From: JAIQFR01 sp041494445
GTDB lineage: Bacteria > Acidobacteriota > Polarisedimenticolia > Polarisedimenticolales > JAIQFR01
Length of the DNA stretch: 24,020 bases
Direction: 5' to 3'
Assembly: GCA_041494445.1 (NCBI GenBank)
Contig: JBGQAU010000046.1
Coordinates: 1 to 24,020, forward strand
The notes beneath the pieces were generated by a model, which was given only the letters and a program-made list of their open reading frames with translations, was not told the DNA's origin and searched no databases. The translations under genes and the position numbers were made by a program. Below, piece after piece: positions 16,809-23,955 of the stretch (position 1 is its first letter; each line of letters starts with the position of its first letter).

Positions 16809-17816
16809 GTGACGAACGTCAGGCGCCCGGCGCCGCAGAGGACGGCCGCTCCGCGGTTCGCGCTGCTCCTCGTCGCGGCGCTCCTCGGGCTGTCCGCCTG
16901 CGCCCCCGCACCCGACCCGATGCTGAAGGCGGTCGCTATTCTCGACGGGAAAGCCCTCACGGTCGCCGATCTCGAGGGGTACCTTCGGGACAACCTGGCC
17001 GAGGAGGATGCCGGCGAGCCGGTCCCGTCGGAGGACCTGGACCGGGTCAAGAGCCGTCTCTACGAGAACTTCATCGACGAGGAGGTCCTCCTTGCCGAGG
17101 CGCGCCGCAGGGGGGTCCAGGTGACGCCGGAGGAGCTGCGCTCGTACCTCGACTCCGGAGCAGCCGAGGGGTCCGCCGGGGCGGCGGCGACGGCGGGGGA
17201 GGATCGGAAGCTCGCGCTCCGGGACCTCACGATTCAGAAGCTGCGCGAGGCGCGCGCGCTCCTGACGGCCAGGGTGACCCCGGCCGAAGTGGACGCCTAC
17301 CTCGCGCGGAACCGCGAGGCCCTGCGCGCGCGACCGCGGGTCGTGCTCCGGTCGTTCACGCTCGCGTCTCCCGCCGAGGCGGAGCGCTCGCGCAGCAAGA
17401 TCCTGAGGATGAAGCGGAAGCTCGACCAGGCCACGGCTTCGGGGGAGGACCTGGGCCCCGAGGGGGGCCGGCTCCAGGAAGTCCCGGTCGAGTCGCTCCC
17501 GGACGAGGCCCGGAAGGCGCTGGCGAAGCTCGAGCCCGGCCAGGTGAGTCCCGCCGTCATGTTGGAGGGCGTCCCTTACCTCTTCTACTATCAGTCGGGG
17601 CCGGCCGACCGCCCGGACACCGAGGAGGCGCTCCGGGCTCGCGCCGAAGACGCCCTGAGGCGAGACCGGATGGAGGAGGGGTCGATGCGGTTTCTCGAGG
17701 CGCTGAAGCGAAACGCGAGGATCGAGCTCCACCCGGAGAACCTCCCGTTCCGGTACGTGCCGGAAGACGCGCGGCCCGCCGCCGCCGGTGCCCCGGTCGC
17801 GTCGGGACAGGACTGA
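16809..17816 (+). CDS. SurA/PpiC-like periplasmic folding lipoprotein
   Basis: A 335-residue exported protein. The signal LLLVAALLGLSAC ends in a lipobox with Cys31, predicting a lipid anchor. A SurA-type N-terminal chaperone domain follows (VAILDGKALTVADLEGYL, then RLYENFIDEEVLLAEARRRGVQVTPEEL at about 70-110). After it comes a parvulin-like region (PRVVLRSFTLASPAEAE, then GGRLQEVPVESLPDEARKALAKLEPGQVSPAVML) whose core looks degenerate compared with active PpiC domains, so chaperone rather than isomerase activity is more likely. The start is GTG at 16809 with CGGAGA about 9 nt upstream. A second SurA-like gene begins 28 nt after its stop, an obvious operon. Probable role: folding or delivery of outer-membrane or secreted proteins. 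Confidence 0.82.
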   Translation: MTNVRRPAPQRTAAPRFALLLVAALLGLSACAPAPDPMLKAVAILDGKALTVADLEGYLRDNLAEEDAGEPVPSEDLDRVKSRLYENFIDEEVLLAEARRRGVQVTPEELRSYLDSGAAEGSAGAAATAGEDRKLALRDLTIQKLREARALLTARVTPAEVDAYLARNREALRARPRVVLRSFTLASPAEAERSRSKILRMKRKLDQATASGEDLGPEGGRLQEVPVESLPDEARKALAKLEPGQVSPAVMLEGVPYLFYYQSGPADRPDTEEALRARAEDALRRDRMEEGSMRFLEALKRNARIELHPENLPFRYVPEDARPAAAGAPVASGQD

Positions 17817-17844
17817 GAGCGGAAGGGGAACGGAGGTGGATCGG

Positions 17845-18852
17845 ATGAGAGGATCGATCCGGATCGGTGCCGGGCTTCTCCTCGCCGTGCTGGCGGGGCT
17901 GCTCGGCGGGGGCGGCGCCCGCGGCGAGGTGATCGAGGAGGTCGTCGCGAAGGTCAACGACGACGTCATCACCCGGACCGACCTGCAGCAGGAGGAGCAG
18001 GAAACGCTCGCGGACCTGTACCGCGCTTACACCGGGCGTGATCTGGACGAGCGGGTCAAGGTGGCGAAAGCCGGCCTCCTCCTCAACCTGATCGACCGGA
18101 AGATCCTCCTCCACCGCGCCCAGCGGCTGTACGACATGGACAAGATGGCCGACAACCTCCTGGCTTCGTTCCGCGAGGACCGCAAGATCAAGAGCGACGA
18201 CGAGCTCAAGAAGATGCTCGAGCAGGACCACATGACGATCGCCGACCTCAAGAAGAAACTGCTCGAATGGACCGCCCCCGGACAGGTGCTCGTTTACGAG
18301 GTTCGGGACCGCGTGTCGGTCGGGGACAAGGAGGTCGAGGCGTACTACGCCGAGCATCCCGAGGAGTCCGAGATTCCAGCCGTCGCCACGCTCCGGGAGA
18401 TCGTCCTCCTTGCGGAGGGGGACGGGAAGCAGGCCCGGGGGGCCGACGCGGAAAAGCTGCGAGATCGTGCCGCCGCCCCGGGCGCCGATTTCGGGGCGAT
18501 CGCCCGGGAAGTCTCCGAGGCGGGGACCAAGGCGTCCGGCGGCCTGATCGCCGACGTGAAGAAGGGGGAGCTCGCCGCCCGGCTCGACGAGGTGGCGTTC
18601 ACCCTCCCGCCCGGGCAGGTGAGCCCGGTCCTGGAGATGCCGTACGGGTTCCACATCCTCAAGGTCGAGTCCCGCACCGAGCCAAGGAAGCGCCCCCTCG
18701 ACGAAATCCGTGCGGAGCTGAAAGAAAAGATCTACAAGGAAAAGTACGAGAAGGCCACCAACGACTTCCTCAAGAAAGCCCGCAAGGAAGCCGAGATCTG
18801 GGTTTCGCCCAAATACAAGAGCCGGATCCCGCCAGGAGCGCTCGAGCCGTGA
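17845..18852 (+). CDS. SurA/PpiC-family periplasmic peptidyl-prolyl isomerase/chaperone
   Basis: A 335-residue protein with a Sec signal (RIGAGLLLAVLAGLLGGGGARG), then a SurA_N domain opening EVIEEVVAKVNDDVITRTDL and continuing through KAGLLLNLIDRKILLHRAQRLYDM. One parvulin domain follows at about 170-275, with TLREIVLLAEGD, DFGAIAREVSEAGTKASGGLI and FTLPPGQVSPVLEMPYGFHILKVESR; this PpiC core is better kept than in the preceding paralogue. The ATG at 17845 is chosen because GGAGG lies 8 nt upstream; an in-frame GTG at 17788 would overlap the previous gene and spoil the signal peptide. One parvulin domain instead of the two of E. coli SurA makes the gene name uncertain. Likely role: outer-membrane protein chaperone. 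Confidence 0.9.
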   Translation: MRGSIRIGAGLLLAVLAGLLGGGGARGEVIEEVVAKVNDDVITRTDLQQEEQETLADLYRAYTGRDLDERVKVAKAGLLLNLIDRKILLHRAQRLYDMDKMADNLLASFREDRKIKSDDELKKMLEQDHMTIADLKKKLLEWTAPGQVLVYEVRDRVSVGDKEVEAYYAEHPEESEIPAVATLREIVLLAEGDGKQARGADAEKLRDRAAAPGADFGAIAREVSEAGTKASGGLIADVKKGELAARLDEVAFTLPPGQVSPVLEMPYGFHILKVESRTEPRKRPLDEIRAELKEKIYKEKYEKATNDFLKKARKEAEIWVSPKYKSRIPPGALEP

Positions 18853-18890
18853 GAACGCCGCCCGCCGCGCGCGGATAGACAACGTTCAGG

Positions 18891-18926
18891 TTGCATCCCC
18901 GCCGCGATAGTGTTATCTCTTATACC
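18891..18926 (+). promoter_or_regulatory. Candidate promoter for hfq
   Basis: TTGCAT (18891-18896) is followed after 17 bp by TATCTC (18914), with an alternative TATACC at 18921. It lies in a 268-nt gene-free gap and would give the hfq mRNA a leader of about 195 nt. That leader begins with a small CTCTT-ATACCG-AAGAG hairpin (18916-18931); I recognise no riboswitch class in the rest. Confidence 0.35.
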
Positions 18927-19120
18927 GAAGAGTACGAAAGATAGCGGGGCGAGAGCCCTTCACCCGCACCAGCGCCAAGTCGGACAGCTCCCCTGGCTGG
19001 ACGACCGGCCCCGAGTCGACGGGGCGCGGGTGGCTTCGGTCCCCGGTGGAAGACGGCGGTCCCACGCTCGGCACCCCCGGGGAGGCAGGCGACGACGGGT
19101 CCGGTCCCAGGAGGTTCGAA

Positions 19121-19528
19121 ATGGTCAACCGGAAGCTGGTCAGGCCGAACCTGGCCGAGATCAAGGAGAAGTTCGCGCCGAACCGGATGCCCATGACCGT
19201 GCCCGCGGGCCAGCCCGGTACGGGACGGGAGGCTCCCCAGGGCGGGGGCGCCCCGCCGCCGCGCCGCCGTCCGGTTCCCCCCGAGCAGACCAGCGCGGAG
19301 GCGTTCTACTACCTGAAGCAGATGAACAACCGGACGCCGATGGTGGTCGTGCTCGACAACGGCGAGCAGCTCCGCGGCCGCATCGAGTGGTACGACCGGT
19401 CGTGCATCAAGGTGAATCGCGACGGCAGTCCGAACCTCATGGTGTTCAAGCACGCGATCAAGTACCTGTACAAGCAGGAAGAGGAAAGATCAGCGGACGC
19501 CCCCGTCCAGCCCGCGGAGCAGCAGTAG
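19121..19528 (+). CDS. hfq: Hfq-like Sm-fold RNA chaperone with long N-terminal extension
   Basis: A 135-residue protein whose residues about 56-118 form an Hfq Sm domain: QTSAEAFYYLKQMNNRTPMVVVLDNG, then GRIEWYDRSCIKV, then the Sm2-type FKHAIKYLY with the diagnostic KHA at 110-112. Hfq forms a hexameric ring that pairs small RNAs with mRNAs. The first 55 residues are an extension rich in Pro, Gly and Arg (QPGTGREAPQGGGAPPPRRR), unlike the near-absent N-terminus of enterobacterial Hfq; the C-tail is short. The ATG at 19121 has AGGAGG 6 nt upstream; an in-frame GTG at 19046 would add 25 residues but lacks such a site. It is convergent with the inositol monophosphatase gene. Confidence 0.85.
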   Translation: MVNRKLVRPNLAEIKEKFAPNRMPMTVPAGQPGTGREAPQGGGAPPPRRRPVPPEQTSAEAFYYLKQMNNRTPMVVVLDNGEQLRGRIEWYDRSCIKVNRDGSPNLMVFKHAIKYLYKQEEERSADAPVQPAEQQ

Positions 19529-19559
19529 ACGGCTCCCCCCGAGAGGCCGATTCCGCTCC

Positions 19560-19577
19560 CCGCGCCGTGAGGCGCGG
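19560..19577. terminator. Hairpin in the hfq / inositol monophosphatase convergent gap
   Basis: CCGCGCC (19560-19566) and GGCGCGG (19571-19577) form a perfect 7-bp stem with a GTGA loop, centred in the 58-nt gap between two converging genes. Neither side has a clear U-tract, so intrinsic termination is only moderately likely. It could serve both strands. Confidence 0.4.
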
Positions 19578-19586
19578 ACCTACCGT

Positions 19587-20396
19587 CTACCCCGAGAATG
19601 CGACGCGTGTGATGCGGAGCATGTCCGCGTGAATCGACGCCCCGGCGGCGAGGATGTCGCCCTGCTCCAGGAAGCCGGACCCGCCCAGGACGTCGGTCAC
19701 GATGCCTCCGGCTTCGCGGACCAGGAGCGCCCCGGCGGCCACGTCCCACGGCGACAGCCCCACCTCCCAGAACCCGTCGTACCTGCCGCACGCCACGAAC
19801 GCGAGGTCGAGCGCGGCGGATCCCGCGCGCCTGATCCCCGATGTCGAGCGCACGAACGCCTCGAACGCCGCGAGGTAGCGGTCGAGGCGGCGGAGCTCGC
19901 GGAACGGGAAGCCGGTGGCGATCAGCGCGTCGTTCAGCGCCGCGGGGGAAGCGCACGCGATCGGCTCCCCGCCGAGGCGGGCGCCCCCGCCCCGGCGCGC
20001 CTCGAACGTCTCGCCGTGGAACGGGTCGTGGATCGCGCCGGCGGCGAGCCCCTCCTGGTCCTCCACCGCGACCGACGCGCAGAACGTCGGCACGCCGTGG
20101 ATGAAGTTCGTCGTCCCGTCCAGCGGGTCCACGATCCAGCGGAAGCCGCCCCCCGCGGACGACGGCGATCCTTCCTCCGCGAGGATCGCGTGGCCGGGGT
20201 ACCGCGAGCGGATCGAGCCGACGGCGGCGGCCTCGGCCTCGCGGTCCACCTCGGTGACGAAGTCGTGCAGTCCCTTCAGCTCCACGCGAAGCCGACGCTT
20301 CTCCCGGAAACGGCGGCGCAGGACCTCGCCCGCCGCGTGCGCCGCCTCGACGGCGGCTCGCTCGAGATCGACGGGTGCCACGGACCGGTCTTCCAT
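19587..20396 (-). CDS. Inositol monophosphatase family protein (SuhB-like)
   Basis: A 269-residue Mg2+-dependent, Li+-sensitive-type phosphatase fold. The metal site is visible as AEEG (73-76), DPLDGTTNFIHG (90-101) and WDVAAGALLVREAGG starting at Trp217. Family members hydrolyse inositol-1-phosphate or related sugar phosphates, or act like SuhB in transcription antitermination and rRNA maturation; the substrate cannot be told here. The ATG at 20396 has GGGAG 7 nt upstream; upstream in-frame codons would run into xerC. It is the last gene of the trmFO-xerC operon, 25 nt after xerC. Confidence 0.93.
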   Translation of the reverse strand: MEDRSVAPVDLERAAVEAAHAAGEVLRRRFREKRRLRVELKGLHDFVTEVDREAEAAAVGSIRSRYPGHAILAEEGSPSSAGGGFRWIVDPLDGTTNFIHGVPTFCASVAVEDQEGLAAGAIHDPFHGETFEARRGGGARLGGEPIACASPAALNDALIATGFPFRELRRLDRYLAAFEAFVRSTSGIRRAGSAALDLAFVACGRYDGFWEVGLSPWDVAAGALLVREAGGIVTDVLGGSGFLEQGDILAAGASIHADMLRITRVAFSG

Positions 20397-20421
20397 GCGC
20401 GGACTCCCTCGCCCCGACAGC

Positions 20422-21360
20422 TCAGCGTCCCGCCGGCTTGCGGTGCGCGCGCGGGTGCGCCGCATCGTAGACCTTCATCAGCGCGTCCATGCTCACGTGG
20501 GTGTAGCGCTGCGTGGTGGAGAGCGAGACGTGTCCGAGCAGCTCCTGGATCGCCCTGAGATCCGCGCCGGCGCCCAGGAGGTGCGTGGCGAACGAGTGCC
20601 GCAAGTCGTGGGGCGAGACCCGAGCCTCGATCGAGGCCTCGCGGAGGCGCCGATCGAGGATCCGCCGGACGCTGCGGTCGGTCAGGCGTCCTCCCCGGAG
20701 GTTGAGGAAGGCCGCGCCGGCATCGCCGGTCTCGCGGAGAGGCCGCGAGGTCTCGATCCACCGTAGGAGCGCGATCCTCGCCTTGTTTCCGAACGGCACC
20801 ATCCGCTCCTTGCTTCCCTTGCCGAGCACGCGGACCGTATCGCCGGAGAGGTCGAGGTCTTCGAGGTCGAGGGACACGAGCTCGCCGACCCTTAGCCCGG
20901 TGGCGTAGAGAAACTCCAGGATCGCGCGGTCGCGGATGCCCGCGTTGTCCGACGCCTTGATCCCGTCGAGCAGCGCGAACACCTCGTCCACCGTCAGGTT
21001 CTGCGGGAGCCGCTTCGGGACCTTCGGCGTCGGAACGCCCGCCGCGGGGCTCGCCTCGATCCGGCGCTCGCGGACGGCGTGGTCCAGGAACGAGCGGACC
21101 GCGGAGAGCTTCCGCGCCACCGACGAGCGCCCGAGTCCAGAGCGGTGGAGCCGCGCGACGAACCCGCGGACCGCCAGGACGTCGATCCCCTCGGGACCGG
21201 GGGCCGGCCCCCCGACGTGCTCCTCGGAGAGGAACGCCCCGAACTGGGCCAGGTCGCTCTCGTAGGCGCGCAGCGTTTCGCGCGACGCGCGCCGCTGGTC
21301 GCGGAGGTAGGCGAGGAACCGGTCCACGGCCTCGAAGTACGGCGACGCCCCGTTCGTCAC
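20422..21360 (-). CDS. xerC: Tyrosine recombinase XerC/XerD family
   Basis: A 312-residue site-specific recombinase that resolves chromosome dimers at dif. The N-terminal SAM-like core-binding domain spans about 7-105 (YFEAVDRFLAYLRDQRRASRETLRAYESDL). The catalytic domain has Arg157 (ATGLRVGEL), Lys181, the HDLRH box with His251 and Arg254, His277 (ELLGHVSLSTTQ) and nucleophile Tyr286 (QRYTHVS). All six catalytic residues are present. The GTG at 21360 overlaps the trmFO stop (GTGA), which fixes the start; an upstream GTG at 21399 would add 13 Gly/Arg-rich residues. The trmFO-xerC pairing is also known from Firmicutes and supports the XerC label, but XerC versus XerD is not settled by sequence alone. 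No dif site was found in the window. Confidence 0.93.
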   Translation of the reverse strand: MTNGASPYFEAVDRFLAYLRDQRRASRETLRAYESDLAQFGAFLSEEHVGGPAPGPEGIDVLAVRGFVARLHRSGLGRSSVARKLSAVRSFLDHAVRERRIEASPAAGVPTPKVPKRLPQNLTVDEVFALLDGIKASDNAGIRDRAILEFLYATGLRVGELVSLDLEDLDLSGDTVRVLGKGSKERMVPFGNKARIALLRWIETSRPLRETGDAGAAFLNLRGGRLTDRSVRRILDRRLREASIEARVSPHDLRHSFATHLLGAGADLRAIQELLGHVSLSTTQRYTHVSMDALMKVYDAAHPRAHRKPAGR

Positions 21361-22700
21361 GCCGCCCCCACCGCTCCCGCGCCGTCCGCGGCCGCCCACT
21401 CCCGGAGCGCCCGCACTGCCGCGGCGGCCCGCGCTTCGCGCCGGTCCCGTTTCCTGCGTACGTGCGCCGGAGCCTCCGGGAGGAGGCCTAAGGAGACGTT
21501 GGTCGGCTGGAATCCCTTAGGGTCCGCCGTGGAGATGTACAGGCACAGCGCTCCCAGCATGGACTCGCGCGGGAGGCGCGCCGGCTCGAGCCCCTTCGCC
21601 CTCTGCGCCGCGCCGATCCCGGCGAGGAGGCCGGTCGCCGCCGACTCGGTGTACCCCTCGACCCCCGCGAGCTGCCCGGCCAGGAACAGGCCGTCCCGCG
21701 CGCGCGACTCGAGGGTGTCCCGGAGGACCTTCGGTGCGTTGACGTAGCAGTTGCGGTGGACCTGGCCGAGCCGCACGAACTCCGCGGACGCGAGGCCGGG
21801 GATGGTGCGGAAGATCCTCTCCTGTTCCCCCCAGCGGAGCTGCGTCTGGAAGCCGACCATCGAGTAGTGCTCCGCGGCGAGGTCGTCCTGGCGGAGCTGG
21901 ACCACCGCGTGCGGGCGGCGTCCCGTCCGCGGGTCGGTGAGCCCCACCGGCTTCATCGGGCCGAACCGAAGCGTGTCGCGCCCCCGCCGCGCCATCTCCT
22001 CGATCGGGAGGCACCCCTCGAAGAAGGGCGTGCGGTCCACCTCGTGGAGCGGCGCCTTCGCGCCCCCGAGCAGCAGGGCGATGAAAAGCTCGTACTCCCC
22101 CTCGGTCATCGGGCAGTTCAGGTAGTCCTCGCCGCCCCCCTTCCCGTAGCGCGACGCGGGAAACACGGCTGATCGGTCCACGGAGTCCGACTCGACCACC
22201 GGCGCGATCGCGTCGAAGAAGTAGAGGTACGAGTCGCCGGTGAACCGGGCGATCGCCGTCCGAAGCGCGTCGGAGACCATCGGGCCCGCCGCGATCACCA
22301 CGATTCCGGAGGGCGGAATCGCGAGCACTTCCTCGCGAATCAAGGTGACGAGCGGCTCCGACCCGATCGCCCGGGTCACCTCCCGCGCGAACGCGTCGCG
22401 GTCCACCGCGAGGGCGCCGCCGGCGGGAACGCGCGTCGCGGCGGCGCAGCGCAGGATCAGCGAGCCGAGGATCTCCATCTCGCGCTTCAGAACGCCGTGG
22501 GGCGTGGAAAGGTCGAGGGACTTCAGGGAGTTCGAGCAGACCAGCTCGGCCAGGTCCCCGGTACGGTGCACCGGCGTCGGCCGGGCGGGGCGCATCTCGT
22601 AAAGGCGCACCGGCACGCCCCGTCGGGCGATCTGCCACGCCGCCTCGCTCCCGGCGAGGCCGCCCCCGACGACGATCACCGGCTCGTCCACGACCTCCAT
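21357..22700 (-). CDS. trmFO: Folate/FAD-dependent tRNA (uracil-54-C5)-methyltransferase TrmFO
   Basis: A 447-residue flavoenzyme that makes m5U54 in the tRNA T-loop using methylene-tetrahydrofolate rather than SAM. The N-terminal FAD-binding motif is VIVVGGGLAGSEAAWQIA at 8-25; VCSNSLKS follows, with Cys55 matching the conserved active-region cysteine. Later blocks are YLYFFDAIAPVVESDSVD, GGGEDYLNCPMTEGEY with the second conserved cysteine, FGPMKPVGLTDPRTG, and the C-terminal FLAGQLAGVEGYTESAATGLLAG and FQPTNVSLGLLP. The ATG at 22700 gives normal length; the frame continues upstream but loses family similarity, and no strong Shine-Dalgarno precedes the ATG. It overlaps xerC by 4 nt. Confidence 0.96.
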   Translation of the reverse strand: MEVVDEPVIVVGGGLAGSEAAWQIARRGVPVRLYEMRPARPTPVHRTGDLAELVCSNSLKSLDLSTPHGVLKREMEILGSLILRCAAATRVPAGGALAVDRDAFAREVTRAIGSEPLVTLIREEVLAIPPSGIVVIAAGPMVSDALRTAIARFTGDSYLYFFDAIAPVVESDSVDRSAVFPASRYGKGGGEDYLNCPMTEGEYELFIALLLGGAKAPLHEVDRTPFFEGCLPIEEMARRGRDTLRFGPMKPVGLTDPRTGRRPHAVVQLRQDDLAAEHYSMVGFQTQLRWGEQERIFRTIPGLASAEFVRLGQVHRNCYVNAPKVLRDTLESRARDGLFLAGQLAGVEGYTESAATGLLAGIGAAQRAKGLEPARLPRESMLGALCLYISTADPKGFQPTNVSLGLLPEAPAHVRRKRDRREARAAAAVRALREWAAADGAGAVGAA

Positions 22701-22721
22701 GATATCGGACCCGGGCCCCGG

Positions 22722-22750
22722 TGGACGCTTTCCGGCGCTCCGTGTATAGT
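22722..22750 (+). promoter_or_regulatory. Candidate promoter for the SurA_N-DsbA gene
   Basis: TGGACG (22722-22727), 17 bp, then TATAGT (22745-22750), with a TG just before the -10. It lies in the 116-nt divergent gap with trmFO and gives a leader of about 60 nt. Confidence 0.55.
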
Positions 22751-22760
22751 TTTGCGATTC

Positions 22761-22801
22761 CCCCGGAGGTCCGGGGAGGGTATGCGCTCCTCGGGGAGCG
22801 C
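22761..22801 (+). other. Two tandem GC hairpins in the 5' leader of the DsbA-like gene
   Basis: CCCCGG-AGGT-CCGGGG (22761-22776) and GCGCTCC-TCGG-GGAGCGC (22784-22801) are perfect short hairpins. Between them they fill most of the predicted leader and end 2 nt before the GGAGG ribosome binding site at 22804. They may stabilise the mRNA or tune translation. Confidence 0.5.
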
Positions 22802-22816
22802 ACGGAGGCAGTATCC

Positions 22817-23899
22817 ATGAAGTCGAGGAACATCCTGGCTCTCGGCCTAATGCTCGTCGTGACGGCGCTCCCCGTCCTGGCCAAGGAGAAGAAGGAGAAG
22901 AGCGCGGCCCCGGCATCGGCCGACGCGGGGATCGCGGCGTACCTGGGCAACGAAACGATCACGCTGGACGAGGTGAACAAGCAGGCCGAGTCCGGCATGG
23001 AGCAGCTCCGCCAGCAGGAGGTGTCCTACCGCCGGCAGGTGGCTCAAAACACGTACAACATCAGGCGGGCGGCGCTCGATCAGATCGTCCAGGACAAGCT
23101 CCTGGCCAAGGAAGCGGCCGCGCGGTCGGTCACCTCGGACGAGCTGGTGAAGGCCGAGATCGACGGCAAGGCCGGTGAGCCGACCAAGGACGAGATCAAG
23201 GATTTCTACGAGAAGAACAAGGCCCGCATGGCCGGCAAGACGCTGGAGCAGGCCACGCCCGACATCGAGAAGGGTCTCCGCCAGATGAAGCTTCAGACCC
23301 GCAGGACCGCTTTCCTGAAGGATCTGCAGGACAAGGCCCAGCTGAAGGTGGTGCTCGAACCGCCCCGTGTCGACGTGAAGGTGCCTGCCGGCTGGCCGGG
23401 AGCGAAGGGGCCCGAGAAGGCACCCGTCACGCTCATCGAGTTCTCCGATTTCCAGTGCCCCTTCTGCAAGCGGGCCGAGCCGACCGTCCAGCAGATCCTG
23501 AAGGACTACGGCGACAAGATCCGCTTCGCGTACCGCGACTATCCGCTCTCGTTCCACCCCAGGGCGATGCCCTCGTCCATCGCCGCCCACTGCGCCGCCG
23601 CGCAGGGGAAGTACTGGGAGATGTTCAACAACTTGATGAAGGAGCAGGGAGACCTGAGCGACGAGGACCTCAAGAAGCGTGCGGCCGCGGTGGGGCTCGA
23701 TGCCTCGAAGTTCGCAGCTTGCTACGACGGGAAGAAGCCGGAAGCGGCGATCAAGGCCTCGTTCGACGACGGGGCGGCCGCCGGTGTCACCGGGACGCCG
23801 TCGTTCTTCGTGAACGGGCGGATGATCGTCGGCGCCAAGCCGGTCGAGGAGTTCAAGGCCCTGATCGATGAGGAGCTGGCGAGGGCCGGCGTGAAGTAG
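22817..23899 (+). CDS. SurA_N-type chaperone domain fused to a DsbA-family thioredoxin domain
   Basis: A 360-residue exported protein. The signal peptide is NILALGLMLVVTALPVLA (cleavage near 22). Residues about 35-180 form a helical SurA/PpiC N-terminal-like region (AAYLGNETITLDEVNKQ, then ALDQIVQDKLLAKEAAARSV, then TKDEIKDFYEKNKARM). Residues about 185-360 form a DsbA/Thioredoxin_4 domain with the redox motif CPFC at 214-217 and the cis-proline loop GTPSFFVNG (Pro328); Cys259 and Cys302 may form a second disulfide. The ATG at 22817 has GGAGG 8 nt upstream. It probably oxidises or isomerises disulfides in envelope proteins while the N-terminal part holds the client. It is flanked by its own promoter and an intrinsic terminator, so it is likely monocistronic. 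Confidence 0.9.
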   Translation: MKSRNILALGLMLVVTALPVLAKEKKEKSAAPASADAGIAAYLGNETITLDEVNKQAESGMEQLRQQEVSYRRQVAQNTYNIRRAALDQIVQDKLLAKEAAARSVTSDELVKAEIDGKAGEPTKDEIKDFYEKNKARMAGKTLEQATPDIEKGLRQMKLQTRRTAFLKDLQDKAQLKVVLEPPRVDVKVPAGWPGAKGPEKAPVTLIEFSDFQCPFCKRAEPTVQQILKDYGDKIRFAYRDYPLSFHPRAMPSSIAAHCAAAQGKYWEMFNNLMKEQGDLSDEDLKKRAAAVGLDASKFAACYDGKKPEAAIKASFDDGAAAGVTGTPSFFVNGRMIVGAKPVEEFKALIDEELARAGVK

Positions 23900-23923
23900 C
23901 CACCCGAAAGAGAGTGCGATAAC

Positions 23924-23955
23924 GGGGCCGCTCCACTCGCGGGGTGGCCCTTCTT
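23924..23955 (+). terminator. Intrinsic terminator after the DsbA-like gene
   Basis: GGGCCGCTCC (23925-23934) pairs with GGGGTGGCCC (23941-23950) over 10 bp, including two G-U pairs, around a 6-nt loop, and TTCTT follows. It lies 25 nt after the stop codon. I see no gene in the remaining 65 nt to the right edge. Confidence 0.7.

Noticed and set aside
13055..17050. A 1331-codon minus-strand open frame opposite mfd
   Set aside because: Composition-driven antisense frame typical of very GC-rich DNA; the plus strand carries every Mfd motif.
17788..17844. Upstream GTG start for the second SurA-like gene
   Set aside because: It overlaps the preceding coding region and places a charged segment before the signal peptide; GGAGG is ideally spaced for the ATG at 17845.
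18853..19120. Known riboswitch before hfq
   Set aside because: I could not match it to the conserved cores of any riboswitch class I know; only a small hairpin and a possible promoter are visible.
21361..21399. Upstream GTG start for xerC
   Set aside because: It would add a Gly/Arg-rich tail not seen in Xer proteins; the GTGA overlap with the trmFO stop at 21357-21360 is the typical coupled start.
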